A DNA stretch of 64,000 bases from Bordetella genomosp. 1 (GCF_002261335.1 NZ_NEVL01000003.1:930001-994000), one strand, 5' to 3'; counted from the stretch's first letter, positions 40,847 through 49,558 are shown. The notes: generated from the letters alone by a model not told the origin. Numbers and translations are program-made.

Positions 40847-41812
40847 ATGCAGACGACGAACAATGCGCCCCTGGCGCGTCCCGCCACGGCGCACGTGGTG
40901 GTGGTAGGTGGCGGCACGATGGGCGCCGACGTGGCCGTGGTGCTGGCCCGCGCGCAATGCCGGACCACCGTGATCGAGCCGCACGCCGAGCGCGCGGCCG
41001 CCCTGCCGGCCCGCGTGGCCGCCAACCTGGAAGCCGCCGGCCGCGCCGACTGCGCCCGTTTCGTGGGCACCGCCGCCACGCTGGACGACGTCCAGTGGGA
41101 CGACGTGGGCCTCGTGATCGAGTGCGTGCCCGAACGGCTCGACATCAAGCAGAAGCTGTTCGCCGAGCTGGTGCAGCGCGCCCCGCGCGACGCCATCCTG
41201 GCCAGCAACAGTTCGAGCTTCCCGATCAGTGCCATCGGCGTGGGCCTGGAAACGCGCGACCGCATGCTGGGCCTGCACTTCTTCATGCCGGCGCACCTGG
41301 TGCCGCTGGTCGAAGTGGTGCTGTGCGAGGCCAGCGCGCCGGCCAGCGCCGATGCGCTGATCGGCTTCATGCGCCGTTGCGGCATGGTGCCGGTGCGCGT
41401 GGCGCGCGACCTGCCGGGCTTTCTCGCCAACCGCCTGCAGCACGCGCTCTCGCGCGAGGCGTTCAAGCTGATCGACGAAGGCATCGCCACGCCCGAGGAC
41501 GTGGACGCCGCGGTGCGCTTCGGCTTCGGCTTCCGCTTTCTCGCGGCCGGCCCGGTGCTGCAGCGCGACCACGCCGGCATCGAGGTGCACGCCGCCGCCG
41601 GCGCCACCATGTATCCCACCTTCTGCAACGACGACCATCCGGCGCGCTGCCTGACCGAACGCGCCGCCGACGGCCGCCACGGCATGAAGACCGGCCAGGG
41701 CTTCTACAGCTGGAACGCGGAGACCATCGCCGCCGAACGCGCCCGCTACGATCGCCTGCTGCGTGCCGGCCTCGACCTGCTGTCGGCCGAACTGCCGGAG
41801 ATCCAGCCATGA
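40847..41812 (+). CDS. NAD-dependent 3-hydroxyacyl-CoA dehydrogenase family protein
   Basis: A 321-residue cytoplasmic dehydrogenase. The N-terminal Rossmann fold has VVVVGGGTMGADVAVVLARA (17-36). ASNSSSFPIS, LGLHFFMPAHLVPLVEVV with its catalytic His, and PGFLANRLQHALSREAFKLI are conserved in 3-hydroxybutyryl-CoA and carnitine dehydrogenases. It oxidises a 3-hydroxy group to a ketone with NAD+. The next gene, overlapping by 4 bp, encodes a BKACE that cleaves beta-keto acids, so the product is probably a free beta-keto acid. This matches carnitine dehydrogenase chemistry, but the real substrate is not known. Confidence 0.88.
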   Translation: MQTTNNAPLARPATAHVVVVGGGTMGADVAVVLARAQCRTTVIEPHAERAAALPARVAANLEAAGRADCARFVGTAATLDDVQWDDVGLVIECVPERLDIKQKLFAELVQRAPRDAILASNSSSFPISAIGVGLETRDRMLGLHFFMPAHLVPLVEVVLCEASAPASADALIGFMRRCGMVPVRVARDLPGFLANRLQHALSREAFKLIDEGIATPEDVDAAVRFGFGFRFLAAGPVLQRDHAGIEVHAAAGATMYPTFCNDDHPARCLTERAADGRHGMKTGQGFYSWNAETIAAERARYDRLLRAGLDLLSAELPEIQP

Positions 41813-42660
41813 GCGCGCGCCCGACGCCCGCCCTGCTCTCGGCCTCGCCGCTGATCGTGTGCGTGGCGCCCAACGGCGCCTACAAGACCGCGGAACAGCA
41901 TCCCGCCGTGCCCATGACCCCGGCCGCGCTGGCGCGCGAGGCCCAGGCCTGCCTGGATGCCGGCGCCGCCATGATGCACATGCACGTGCGCACCCCGGAA
42001 GGCAAGCATTCGATCGACGTGCAGGCCTATCGCGACGCGCTCGCCGCGGTCGATGCTGCGGTCGGCGAGCGCCTGCTGGTGCAGGTCACGAGCGAGGCCG
42101 CCGGCGTATATCGCGCGCCGGCCCAGATGGCCATGGTGCGCGAACTGCGCCCGCGCGCGGTGTCGATCGGGCTGCGCGAGATCGCGGTGCCGGAGGTCGA
42201 GGAAAGCGAGCTGGCGGCCTTCTTCGCCTGGATCGCGGCCGAACGCATCATGACGCAGATCATCCTCTACGACGTGGCCGACGTGGAGAAGTGGCAGTCG
42301 CTGCGCGCGCGCGGGCTGGTGCCGGCGGGCGCGTGGTCGACGCTGTTCGTGCTGGGCCGCTACAGCGCGGGCCAGCAGTCGTCGCCGCACGATCTGCTGC
42401 CCTTTCTCAATGCCTATGACTACACCCTGCCGTGGGCGGTCTGCGCCTTCGGCCGCGAAGAGAACGCGTGCGTCACCAGCGCGGCCTCGTTCGGCGGCCA
42501 CATGCGGGTAGGCTTCGAGAACAACCTGACGCTGCAGGACGGCAGCATCGCGCCGGGCAACGCGGCCCTGGTGGCCCAGGCCTTGACCGGCGGCCTCGCG
42601 CTCGGCCGCCCCATCGCCGACGCCGACCAGGCGCGCGCCATCTACGGCGCGATCGGCTGA
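41809..42660 (+). CDS. Beta-keto acid cleavage enzyme (BKACE, DUF849)
   Basis: A 283-residue TIM-barrel zinc enzyme that condenses a beta-keto acid with acetyl-CoA and splits it to acetoacetate and a new CoA ester. The N-terminal APNGAYKT segment, the zinc-binding MMHMHVRTPEGKHS (HxH), LVQVTSEAAG, the GLREIAVPEVEES segment and AFGREENACVTSAASFGGHM near the C-terminus are BKACE hallmarks. Its start overlaps the dehydrogenase stop (ATGA), so the two act in sequence: 3-hydroxy acid to 3-keto acid to CoA products. Substrate class is not readable here. Confidence 0.92.
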   Translation: MSARPTPALLSASPLIVCVAPNGAYKTAEQHPAVPMTPAALAREAQACLDAGAAMMHMHVRTPEGKHSIDVQAYRDALAAVDAAVGERLLVQVTSEAAGVYRAPAQMAMVRELRPRAVSIGLREIAVPEVEESELAAFFAWIAAERIMTQIILYDVADVEKWQSLRARGLVPAGAWSTLFVLGRYSAGQQSSPHDLLPFLNAYDYTLPWAVCAFGREENACVTSAASFGGHMRVGFENNLTLQDGSIAPGNAALVAQALTGGLALGRPIADADQARAIYGAIG

Positions 42661-42661
42661 T

Positions 42662-42694
42662 GCGCTGGCGCGGGCCTCAGGCCTGCGCCAGCGC
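42662..42694. terminator. Hairpin over convergent gene ends
   Basis: GCGCTGGCGC-G-GGCC pairs with GGCC-T-GCGCCAGCGC around the loop TCA. The loop is the stop codon of the minus-strand glycosylase gene. No T-tract follows, but the stem is 14 bp and GC-rich, and could end both transcripts. Confidence 0.5.
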
Positions 42695-43225
42695 GCGCCA
42701 CGCCGCCAGCTTGGCCGCGAGCGGCTGCGCCGCGTGCGCGGGGCTGGTGGACGGCAGACTCAGGTAGCAAAGCGGCCGCTCCAGGCCGGCCAGCTGCGGC
42801 AGCGCATGGCGCTTGAACAGCGCCGCGGCCTTGGCGCCGTTGAACGCGATGCGCTCGATGGCCGGATGCGCGGCCAGGAAGGCCGCGAAATCGTTGGCAC
42901 GGGCGCTGCCCGCCACGATCGCGGCATCCAGGCTGCCCGGGCGCTCGCATTCGGCGAGCACGTCCCACAGCGCCACGCCCGCGTCGCGCAACTGCGCCAG
43001 CCGGATGCCGTAGTCGGCCTGCGGATCGATGCCGTACAGCGCGGCCATGATGGGCCAGAACGCGTTGCGCGGGTTGGCGTAGTAGCGGCCGGCGGCGAGC
43101 GAGACCACCCCGGGCATGGTGCCCAGCACCAGCACGCGGGCGCGGGCATCCGACACGGCGCCGAAGCCCTGCACCGCCGCCTGGGCCGGCGACAAGGCCT
43201 GCGCCTCGGCCTCGACCCGCTTCAC
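42677..43225 (-). CDS. DNA-deoxyinosine glycosylase (uracil-DNA-glycosylase superfamily)
   Basis: A 182-residue base-excision repair enzyme of the family 6 (HDG) type, which removes hypoxanthine from DNA. Family features are VLVLGTMPGVVSLAAG, then YANPRNAFWPIMAALYG and the C-terminal PSTSPAH. Start: GTG at 43225, overlapping the methyltransferase stop by 4 bp (GTGA). The frame is open further upstream but that part has no homology to the family. Coexpression with a methyltransferase by overlap is a recurrent genome layout, without a known functional link. Confidence 0.88.
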   Translation of the reverse strand: MKRVEAEAQALSPAQAAVQGFGAVSDARARVLVLGTMPGVVSLAAGRYYANPRNAFWPIMAALYGIDPQADYGIRLAQLRDAGVALWDVLAECERPGSLDAAIVAGSARANDFAAFLAAHPAIERIAFNGAKAAALFKRHALPQLAGLERPLCYLSLPSTSPAHAAQPLAAKLAAWRALAQA

Positions 43226-43848
43226 GGGCGGCGCCACACGCTGGCGAGCCAGGGCTGCTGCTCGCGCGGCAGGCCCGCGGGCCGGTAGTAGTGTTCGAGC
43301 GCCTCGAAACCGGCCGCCTCCAGCAGCGCCTGCCATTGCGGCCAGTCGTGCCATACGCCATAGCGCCCGCGCGCCCAGCCCTCCTGGTTGGCGCCGCGCG
43401 GATTGGACGCGAACAGCGCGCCGCCGGGCCGCAGCGTGGCGTGCAGCTGCCCCAGCACGCGCGGCAGCACGGCGCCGGGCACGTGGAACAGGCTGGCGTT
43501 GGCGAACACGCCGTCGAACGCGGCCGGCGGCAGGTCCAGATGCAGGAAGTCCTGCTGCCAGACCTCGCCCGCGCCGCTGGCGCGCGCCATGGCCACGAAC
43601 TCGGCCACGCCGTCCAGGCCCACGGGCCGGTGGCCGCGCGCGGCGAAGGTGCGCAGGTCGCGCCCCGGCCCGCAGCCGAAGTCGAGGATGTCCAGGGGCC
43701 GGTCGCCCGGCAGGTGGCGCAGCAGCGCGTCGACGTTCTGGCTCACGTCGTGGTCGCGCGTGCCGGCCTCGAAGGCGGCGGCGACCGCCGCGTAGTCGGC
43801 CAGGGTGCCGGCGCTCACGGCATCGAGATCGGGAGTGTGCTTGCTCAT
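43222..43848 (-). CDS. Class I SAM-dependent methyltransferase
   Basis: A 208-residue Rossmann-fold methyltransferase. Motif I is ILDFGCGPGRDLRTFAARG (about 54-72), motif II GLDGVAEFVAMA, and motif IV the FANASLFHVP segment; FASNPRGANQEGW follows. The substrate is unknown. Start: ATG at 43848. Downstream it overlaps the deoxyinosine glycosylase gene by 4 bp; upstream lie a hairpin and the end of pckG. Confidence 0.88.
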   Translation of the reverse strand: MSKHTPDLDAVSAGTLADYAAVAAAFEAGTRDHDVSQNVDALLRHLPGDRPLDILDFGCGPGRDLRTFAARGHRPVGLDGVAEFVAMARASGAGEVWQQDFLHLDLPPAAFDGVFANASLFHVPGAVLPRVLGQLHATLRPGGALFASNPRGANQEGWARGRYGVWHDWPQWQALLEAAGFEALEHYYRPAGLPREQQPWLASVWRRP

Positions 43849-43863
43849 GGGCCCCAATGTACA

Positions 43864-43891
43864 ACGGCCGCCCGGCAAGCCGGGCGGCCGT
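43864..43891 (-). terminator. Hairpin after pckG
   Basis: ACGGCCGCCCGG and CCGGGCGGCCGT (12-bp perfect arms) surround CAAG, 22 bp beyond the pckG stop codon. The U-tract on the minus strand is weak. Confidence 0.6.
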
Positions 43892-43912
43892 GGCCGCACT
43901 GCCCCGACGCGA

Positions 43913-45769
43913 TCAGGCCGCGAGGCGGCGCTCGATCTCGCTCTTGGTGGTCGCCAGTTCTTCGGGCAGGCCCTGGGCGAGCTGGTCGAACAGCTCGGCG
44001 TGCAGGTTGAGCTCCTCGCGCCAGGCCGGGCCGTCGCTGGAGATCACCAGCTCGAACGCATCGGGGCTGAACTCGAGGCCGGTCCAGTCGATGTCGCGAT
44101 AGGTGGGCGAGATGCCGAACGCCTGTTCGGCGCCGCCCGCCGTGCCCTCGAGACGGCCCAGGATCCACTTGAGCACGCGCATGTTTTCGCCGAAGCCGGG
44201 CCACACGAACTTGCCGTCCGGGCCCTTGCGGAACCAGTTGACGCAGTAGATGTGCGGCAGCTTGGCGCCCTTGGCCTGCAGGCGCTGACCGAGCTTGAGC
44301 CAGTGGGTGAAGTAGTCGCTCATGTTGTAGCCGCAGAACGGCAGCATGGCGAAAGGATCGCGGCGCACCACGCCCTGCTGGCCGGCGGCCGCGGCGGTGG
44401 TTTCGGAGCCCATCGTGGCGGCCATGTAGACGCCCTCGACCCAGTTGCGCGCCTCGGTCACCAGCGGCACCGTATTGGAGCGGCGGCCACCGAAGATGAA
44501 GGCGTCGATCGCCACGCCCTTGGGATTCTCCCATTCGGGATCGATCGAGGGGCATTGCGAGGCGGGCGCGGTGAAGCGCGCATTCGGGTGCGCGGCCTTG
44601 CGGCCGGTCTGGGCTGCGCTGGCAGGCGTCCAGTCCTGGCCCTGCCAGTCGATCAGGTGCGCGGGCGGCGTGTCGGTCATGCCTTCCCACCACACGTCGC
44701 CGTCATCGGTGAGCGCCACGTTGGTGAAGATCACGTTGGCCTTGAGCGTGGCCATGGCGTTGGGATTGGTCTTTTCGCTGGTGCCGGGGGCCACGCCGAA
44801 ATAGCCGGCCTCGGGGTTGATCGCGTACAGGCGGCCGTCGGCGCCCGGCTTGATCCAGGCGATGTCGTCGCCGATGGTGCTGACCTTCCAGCCGTCCATG
44901 CCCTGCGGCGGGATCAGCATGGCGAAGTTGGTTTTGCCGCAGGCCGAGGGGAAGGCGGCCGCGATGTGGCGCTTCTCGCCCTTGGGCGAGGTCACGCCGA
45001 GGATCAGCATGTGTTCGGCCAGCCAGCCCTGGTCGCGGCCCATGGTGGACGCGATACGCAGCGCGAAGCACTTCTTGCCCAGCAGCGCATTGCCGCCGTA
45101 GCCCGAGCCGTAGCTCCAGATCTCGCGCGTCTCCGGGAAATGCACGATGTATTTGGTGGGGTTGCAGGGCCAGGCCACGTCGGCCTCGCCCGGCTCGAGC
45201 GGCGCGCCCACGCTGTGCACGCAGGGCACGAACTCGCCATCGGTGCCCAGCACGTCGTACACGGCACGGCCCATGCGCGTCATGATGCGCATGTTCACGG
45301 CCACGTAGGGGCTGTCGGACAGCTCGACGCCGATGTGCGCGATCGGCGAGCCGAGCGGGCCCATCGAGAACGGCACCACGTACAGCGTGCGGCCGCGCAT
45401 GGCACCGGCGAACAGGCCGTCGAGCGTGGCGCGCATCTCGTCGGGCGCGGCCCAGTTGTTGGTGGGGCCGGCATCCTCTTCGCGGGCCGAGCAGATGAAG
45501 GTACGGTCTTCCACGCGCGCCACGTCCGACGGATCGGACCAGGCCAGATAGGAGTTGGGGCGCTTGGCGGGATTCAGGCGGCGCATCGTGCCGGCCTGCA
45601 CCATCTGTTCGCACAGGCGGTCGTACTCTTCCTGTGAACCGTCGCACCACACCACGGCATCGGGCTGCGTGTGCGCGACCACGCCGCGCACCCATTCGAT
45701 CAGCTTCGGGTGTTTGACATAGGCAGGCACATTCAACGCCACGGCATGAGCCTCGGAAGCGAGCGTCAT
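43913..45769 (-). CDS. pckG: Phosphoenolpyruvate carboxykinase (GTP)
   Basis: A 618-residue cytoplasmic enzyme converting oxaloacetate and GTP to phosphoenolpyruvate, CO2 and GDP, the gluconeogenic entry step. The P-loop is [16 protein letters not shown], with the active-site cysteine in ACGKTN. The [20 protein letters not shown], the [14 protein letters not shown] segment and [17 protein letters not shown] are GTP-PEPCK signatures. Length is typical. Start: ATG at 45769 with GAGGAGATA upstream. Its promoter and an unusual 5' hairpin lie at 45855-45928. Confidence 0.97.
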   Translation of the reverse strand: MTLASEAHAVALNVPAYVKHPKLIEWVRGVVAHTQPDAVVWCDGSQEEYDRLCEQMVQAGTMRRLNPAKRPNSYLAWSDPSDVARVEDRTFICSAREEDAGPTNNWAAPDEMRATLDGLFAGAMRGRTLYVVPFSMGPLGSPIAHIGVELSDSPYVAVNMRIMTRMGRAVYDVLGTDGEFVPCVHSVGAPLEPGEADVAWPCNPTKYIVHFPETREIWSYGSGYGGNALLGKKCFALRIASTMGRDQGWLAEHMLILGVTSPKGEKRHIAAAFPSACGKTNFAMLIPPQGMDGWKVSTIGDDIAWIKPGADGRLYAINPEAGYFGVAPGTSEKTNPNAMATLKANVIFTNVALTDDGDVWWEGMTDTPPAHLIDWQGQDWTPASAAQTGRKAAHPNARFTAPASQCPSIDPEWENPKGVAIDAFIFGGRRSNTVPLVTEARNWVEGVYMAATMGSETTAAAAGQQGVVRRDPFAMLPFCGYNMSDYFTHWLKLGQRLQAKGAKLPHIYCVNWFRKGPDGKFVWPGFGENMRVLKWILGRLEGTAGGAEQAFGISPTYRDIDWTGLEFSPDAFELVISSDGPAWREELNLHAELFDQLAQGLPEELATTKSEIERRLAA

Positions 45770-45854
45770 CGGGGGTATCTCCTCAAAGAAGTTGCATGAG
45801 CACACCGGGCGGGTCGCGGCGGGCCGGGACACGCGCCGGTGGCGGGGCATTGCC

Positions 45855-45888
45855 AAAAAAGCCGGCCCGGCGGCCGAAGCCGCCGGGC
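45855..45888 (-). promoter_or_regulatory. Terminator-like UUCG hairpin at the 5' end of the pckG transcript
   Basis: On the minus strand a perfect 10-bp stem GCCCGGCGGC-TTCG-GCCGCCGGGC (45888-45865) is followed by CCGGC and six T. This is the form of an intrinsic terminator with the most stable tetraloop known. It lies about 85 nt before the pckG start codon, and no gene upstream on that strand needs a terminator, so it may attenuate or stabilise the pckG mRNA. Confidence 0.7.
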
Positions 45889-45899
45889 GATCACGGTCG

Positions 45900-45928
45900 A
45901 TATTACTTGCGGCCCCCAATGGGTCCAA
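45900..45928 (-). promoter_or_regulatory. Sigma-70-type promoter of pckG
   Basis: On the minus strand TTGGAC (45928-45923) and TAATAT (45905-45900) are exactly 17 bp apart, and initiation is predicted near 45893. Upstream lie the palindrome GGGTTAACCC (45963-45972) and CGATG-AACA-CATCG (45976-45989), possible regulator sites. The rest of 45930-46107 holds no gene. Confidence 0.7.
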
Positions 45929-46107
45929 TCGTCTTTACGGCTGGTCACGTCTGTTTTGCTAGGGGTTAACCCGTGCGATGAACACATCGCAGTGCAGCAT
46001 GCGCGCACGCCGGGACGCGGCCGGGCCTATGACATAATCGGGCGCATTCCACGCGGGCGCCGCACTCGCTGCGCCCATTGTCTCTCCCCGTTTTACGCCG
46101 TCGCCTC

Positions 46108-47370
46108 ATGCCCTTGTCCCCGCCCCCGCTCAATGCCGAACGCCTGTGGTCGCGCGTCGAAGCCCTGTCGCGCTTCACGCTGGCCGATCAACCCTGGACG
46201 CGCCGCGCGTTCACGCCGCTGTGGGCGGAAAGCCGGGAATGGTTGCGCGCGCAATTCGAGGCGGCCGGCCTGCGCACCCACGTGGATGCGGGCGGCAACC
46301 TGGTGGGCCGGCGCGCAGGCCGCAACCCCGGCGCCCCGGTGCTGGCCACCGGATCGCACTGCGACACCGTGGTCGAGGGCGGCCGTTTCGACGGCATCAT
46401 CGGCGTGCTGGCCGGCATCGAGATCGCCCACACGCTGCAGGAGCAAGGCATCGAGCTCCAGCACCCGCTGGAGGTGATCGATTTCCTGTCCGAAGAGCCG
46501 AGCGACTACGGCATCTCGTGTGTCGGCAGCCGTGCGCTGGCCGGCGTGCTGCACCCCGACATGCTGGCCGCGCGCAATCCCGCCGGCGAAACCCTGGCCG
46601 AGGGCCTGGCGCGCGCGGGCGGCGATCCCGCGCGGCTCGCCTCGGTGCAGCGCGCGCCCGGCAGCACGGCCGCGTTCGTCGAACTGCACATCGAGCAGGG
46701 CCCGGTCCTCGAAACCCGCGGCCTGCCGATCGGCGTGGTCACCAACATCGTGGGCATCCGCCGCGTGGCCATCACGGTCACGGGCCAGCCCGATCACGCC
46801 GGCACCACGCCGATGGACATCCGGCGCGACGCGCTGGTGGGCGCGGCGCGCGTGATCGAGGCTGCGCACCGGCGCGCCAGCGCGGCCAGCGGCAATCCGC
46901 ATTACGTGGTCGCCACCGTCGGCCGCATCGCGATGACGCCCAACGTGCCCAACGCGGTGCCCGGCAAGGTCGAGCTCGTGCTCGAGGTGCGCAGCGACAG
47001 CGACGCCGTGCTCGAAGGCTTTCCCGAAGCGGTGCTCGACGAGGTCGCCAGCGGGCTGGCCGAGCTGCGCCTGCAGGCGACGATGAGCGGCCTGAGCCGC
47101 GCGCGCCCCACCGACTGCACGCCGCTGGTGATGGACGCGGTCGAGCAGGCGGCCACGCGCCTGGGCTATGCCAACATGCGCATGCCCAGCGGCGCCGGCC
47201 ACGATGCCGTCTACATGGCGCCCAGCGGTCCGATCGGCATGGTGTTCATTCCGTGCAAGGGCGGGCGCAGCCATTGCCCCGAGGAGTGGATCGAGCCGTC
47301 GCAACTGCTGGACGGCACCCGCGTGCTTTACCAGACCCTGCTCGACCTCGACGCCCAGCTCGCGCGATAA
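46108..47370 (+). CDS. M20-family Zn-dependent amidohydrolase (N-carbamoyl-L-amino-acid hydrolase / allantoate type)
   Basis: A 420-residue binuclear metallohydrolase. Metal-binding segments are GSHCDTVVEGGRFDG (His and Asp), DFLSEEPSDYG (paired acidic residues), AFVELHIEQGP and the C-terminal SGAGHDAVYMAP. The lid-domain dimer histidine is in GQPDHAGTTPMD. Enzymes of this group hydrolyse N-carbamoyl amino acids, ureidoglycine or allantoate. Start: ATG at 46108; a TTG at 46078 would add ten residues. It is divergent from pckG. No purine or hydantoin genes lie nearby, so the substrate is open. Confidence 0.9.
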   Translation: MPLSPPPLNAERLWSRVEALSRFTLADQPWTRRAFTPLWAESREWLRAQFEAAGLRTHVDAGGNLVGRRAGRNPGAPVLATGSHCDTVVEGGRFDGIIGVLAGIEIAHTLQEQGIELQHPLEVIDFLSEEPSDYGISCVGSRALAGVLHPDMLAARNPAGETLAEGLARAGGDPARLASVQRAPGSTAAFVELHIEQGPVLETRGLPIGVVTNIVGIRRVAITVTGQPDHAGTTPMDIRRDALVGAARVIEAAHRRASAASGNPHYVVATVGRIAMTPNVPNAVPGKVELVLEVRSDSDAVLEGFPEAVLDEVASGLAELRLQATMSGLSRARPTDCTPLVMDAVEQAATRLGYANMRMPSGAGHDAVYMAPSGPIGMVFIPCKGGRSHCPEEWIEPSQLLDGTRVLYQTLLDLDAQLAR

Positions 47371-47446
47371 CCCTGCCGCCGGCCGGGCCGCCACCGCCGC
47401 CGGGCCGGCGCTTGGGTATGCTCACGCATCCGTCTCGAAAAACACC

Positions 47447-47782
47447 ATGGAACAGATCGAACTCAACGACGGCACGGCCGACCGCTACCTGCTGGACGCG
47501 CCCGGCCTCTCGCTGCTGGTCTTCTACAGCCGCACCTGCGCCAACTGCCAGGTGGCGCGCCAGCGCCTGCCCGAATTCGACCTGCCGATCGAGCGGCTGT
47601 GCTGGATCGATGCCGGCCACAACGGCGGCCTGGTCCAGCGCTACGAGGTGTTCCACCTGCCCGCGCTCTACGTGGTGCGCGACGGCGCATTCTACGGGCC
47701 CGTGAGCGCGCAGCTGGCCGATTGGGATCTGCGCCAGCAGATCGGCCTCGCGCTCGACAGCTATCCGGCGGAACTGCCGTGA
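47447..47782 (+). CDS. Thioredoxin-like protein
   Basis: A 111-residue thioredoxin-fold protein with the active-site motif CANC in VFYSRTCANCQVARQRLPEF (about 27-46) and the cis-proline region FHLPALYVVRDGAF. There is no signal peptide, so it is cytoplasmic. The CANC dipeptide differs from the CGPC of classical thioredoxin. Start: ATG at 47447. It overlaps the EamA transporter gene by 4 bp (GTGA), so the two are made together; a shared role is not known. Confidence 0.85.
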   Translation: MEQIELNDGTADRYLLDAPGLSLLVFYSRTCANCQVARQRLPEFDLPIERLCWIDAGHNGGLVQRYEVFHLPALYVVRDGAFYGPVSAQLADWDLRQQIGLALDSYPAELP

Positions 47783-48741
47783 GCCGGACCGCCGCCGCGC
47801 CGGCCACCCGGCTGCCGCTGGACACCTTCGCCACCAGCGTGATGCTGCTGCTGTGCATCTGCTGGGGCTTCCAGCAGATCGCGATCAAGCTGGTCGCAGC
47901 CGACATCTCGCCCATGCTGCAGATCGGCCTGCGCTCGGCGTTCGCCGCCGTGGTGCTGGGCATCGTGGTGCTGCGCCGGCGCGGTCTGGCCGAGCTGCGC
48001 GACGGCACCCTGCCCGCCGGCCTGCTGGCGGGCGTGCTGTTCGCGGGCGAATTCCTGATGGTGGCGCTGGGGTTGAACTACACCACGGCCTCGCACATGT
48101 CGGTGTTTCTCTACACCGCGCCCATCTTCGCGGCGCTCGGGCTGCACCTGCTGGTGCCCGAGGAGCGCCTGCGTCCGCTGCAGTGGGCGGGCGTGGCGGT
48201 CGCGTTCGGCGGCATTGCACTGGCGTTCCTGGGCAAGGGCGTGGACGCGCAGGCGGCCGCCAGCGCGGCCGCGCCCAACATGCTGCTGGGCGATTTCCTG
48301 GGACTGCTGGCCGGCGCCGCCTGGGGCCTCACCACGGTGGTGATCCGGCGCTCGCGGCTGTCGGAGGCGCCCGCCGCCAAGACCTTGTTCTATCAGATGG
48401 TGGTGGCCGGCATCGCCCTGCCCGCCGTGTGGGCCGCCGGCCCGGCCGCCGCGCCGCACTGGTCGGGCCAGGCGGTGGTGTCGGTCCTGTTCCAGTGCGT
48501 GGTGGTGGCGCTGTCGAGCTACCTCACGTGGTTCTGGCTGCTGCGCCGCTACCTCGCCTCGCGCCTATCCATTCTCTCCTTCCTCACGCCGCTGTTCGGC
48601 GTGGGCTTCGGCGTGTGGATCCTCGACGAGCCCATCGACCCCACCTTCGCGCTCGGCGCCGTGCTGGTGCTGGCCGGCATCATGCTGGTGAGCGCGGCCG
48701 GCCTGATCCAGGAGCAATGGGCCCGCCTGCGCGGGCGCTGA
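47779..48741 (+). CDS. EamA-family (DMT) transporter
   Basis: A 320-residue inner-membrane protein with ten predicted helices in two EamA repeats: about 18-150 (SVMLLLCICWGFQQIAIKLV, then ALGLNYTTASHMSVFLYTAP) and about 170-310 (LLGDFLGLLAGAAWGLTTVV, then FLTPLFGVGFGVWIL). Such carriers export amino acids, metabolites or drugs; specificity cannot be inferred. Start: GTG at 47779 inside the stop of the thioredoxin-like gene. Convergent with a GNAT gene; a hairpin (48756-48762 with 48767-48773) spans the junction. Confidence 0.9.
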   Translation: MSRTAAAPATRLPLDTFATSVMLLLCICWGFQQIAIKLVAADISPMLQIGLRSAFAAVVLGIVVLRRRGLAELRDGTLPAGLLAGVLFAGEFLMVALGLNYTTASHMSVFLYTAPIFAALGLHLLVPEERLRPLQWAGVAVAFGGIALAFLGKGVDAQAAASAAAPNMLLGDFLGLLAGAAWGLTTVVIRRSRLSEAPAAKTLFYQMVVAGIALPAVWAAGPAAAPHWSGQAVVSVLFQCVVVALSSYLTWFWLLRRYLASRLSILSFLTPLFGVGFGVWILDEPIDPTFALGAVLVLAGIMLVSAAGLIQEQWARLRGR

Positions 48742-48763
48742 CGCGGGCCCTGCCGCGCCGCCG

Positions 48764-49489
48764 TCAGGCGGCGGCGCGCCGTTGCGTGCGCAACGAGGCG
48801 AGCGACTGGCGCTGGTTGCCCTGCGCGTCGAAGTTCGACGGCGCGAGCCAGGCCTCGAAGCCCGCCTTCACCGCCGGCCACTCCGAGTCGAGGATCGAGA
48901 ACCACGCCGTGTCGCGCGAGCGACCCTTGTAGACGGTGGCCTGGCGGAACAGCCCCTCGTATTCGAATCCCAGCCGCTCGGCGGCGCGGCGCGACGGCGC
49001 ATTCAGGCTGTCGCACTTCCATTCGTAGCGGCGATAGCCGAGCTCGTCGAAGGCGCGGCGCATCAGCAGGTACTGCGCCTCGGTCGAGGCGCGCGAGCGC
49101 TGCAATAGCGGCGAGTACGTCACGAAGCCCACCTCGATCACGCCGGCCGGCGGATCGATCCGCATGAGCGCCAGGGTGCCCACGGCCCGGCCGGTGGCCA
49201 GGTCGATCACGGCGTGGTGCAGCGGATCCTTGCTGGCGGCGGCACGCTCGGCAAAGTCGCGATAGCGCGCCGCATCCTCGAACGGGCCCACCGACAGGTA
49301 GGTCCAGTCGCGCGCGTCCGGCGCCTGCGAATAGGCGGCGTACAGCTCGGCCGCGTGACGCTCGGCGTCGAGCGGTTCGAGGCGGCAGTAGCGCCCCTCG
49401 ATCGGCGTGCGGGGCGGCGGCTGGCGCGCCGTCCAGCCCGGCAGGGGCTCGCCGATGGGTTGACCGAAGGGATTGAGCAACGAAGCCAT
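48764..49489 (-). CDS. GNAT-family N-acetyltransferase (RimJ/RimL-like)
   Basis: A 241-residue acetyltransferase. The RimJ/L-type fold runs from RYCRLEPLDAERHAAELYAA (about 33-52) through VIEVGFVTYSPLLQRSRAST to YEWKCDSLNAPSRRAAERLG and FEYEGLFRQATVYKGRSRDT. The substrate is unknown. Start: ATG at 49489. It is divergent from a MocR-type regulator across a 126-bp gap holding an inverted repeat, so it is a plausible target. Confidence 0.9.
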   Translation of the reverse strand: MASLLNPFGQPIGEPLPGWTARQPPPRTPIEGRYCRLEPLDAERHAAELYAAYSQAPDARDWTYLSVGPFEDAARYRDFAERAAASKDPLHHAVIDLATGRAVGTLALMRIDPPAGVIEVGFVTYSPLLQRSRASTEAQYLLMRRAFDELGYRRYEWKCDSLNAPSRRAAERLGFEYEGLFRQATVYKGRSRDTAWFSILDSEWPAVKAGFEAWLAPSNFDAQGNQRQSLASLRTQRRAAA

Positions 49490-49558
49490 GGTGTTCCTCG
49501 CAACGGAAGCGTGATTTGTCTGCCGGAATGCCAGACGATGCGCTAAGGTAGCGCCTAT

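Noticed and set aside
39757-41685. A LysR protein extended upstream into a 640-codon frame
   Set aside because: The added part is antisense to the dehydrogenase gene. The GTG at 40734 has a proper ribosome-binding site and gives a normal LysR N-terminus.
42677-43864. The deoxyinosine glycosylase as a 395-residue protein starting near 43864
   Set aside because: The extra N-terminal part is a shifted-frame reading of the methyltransferase gene and matches nothing; the GTG at 43225 fits the family.
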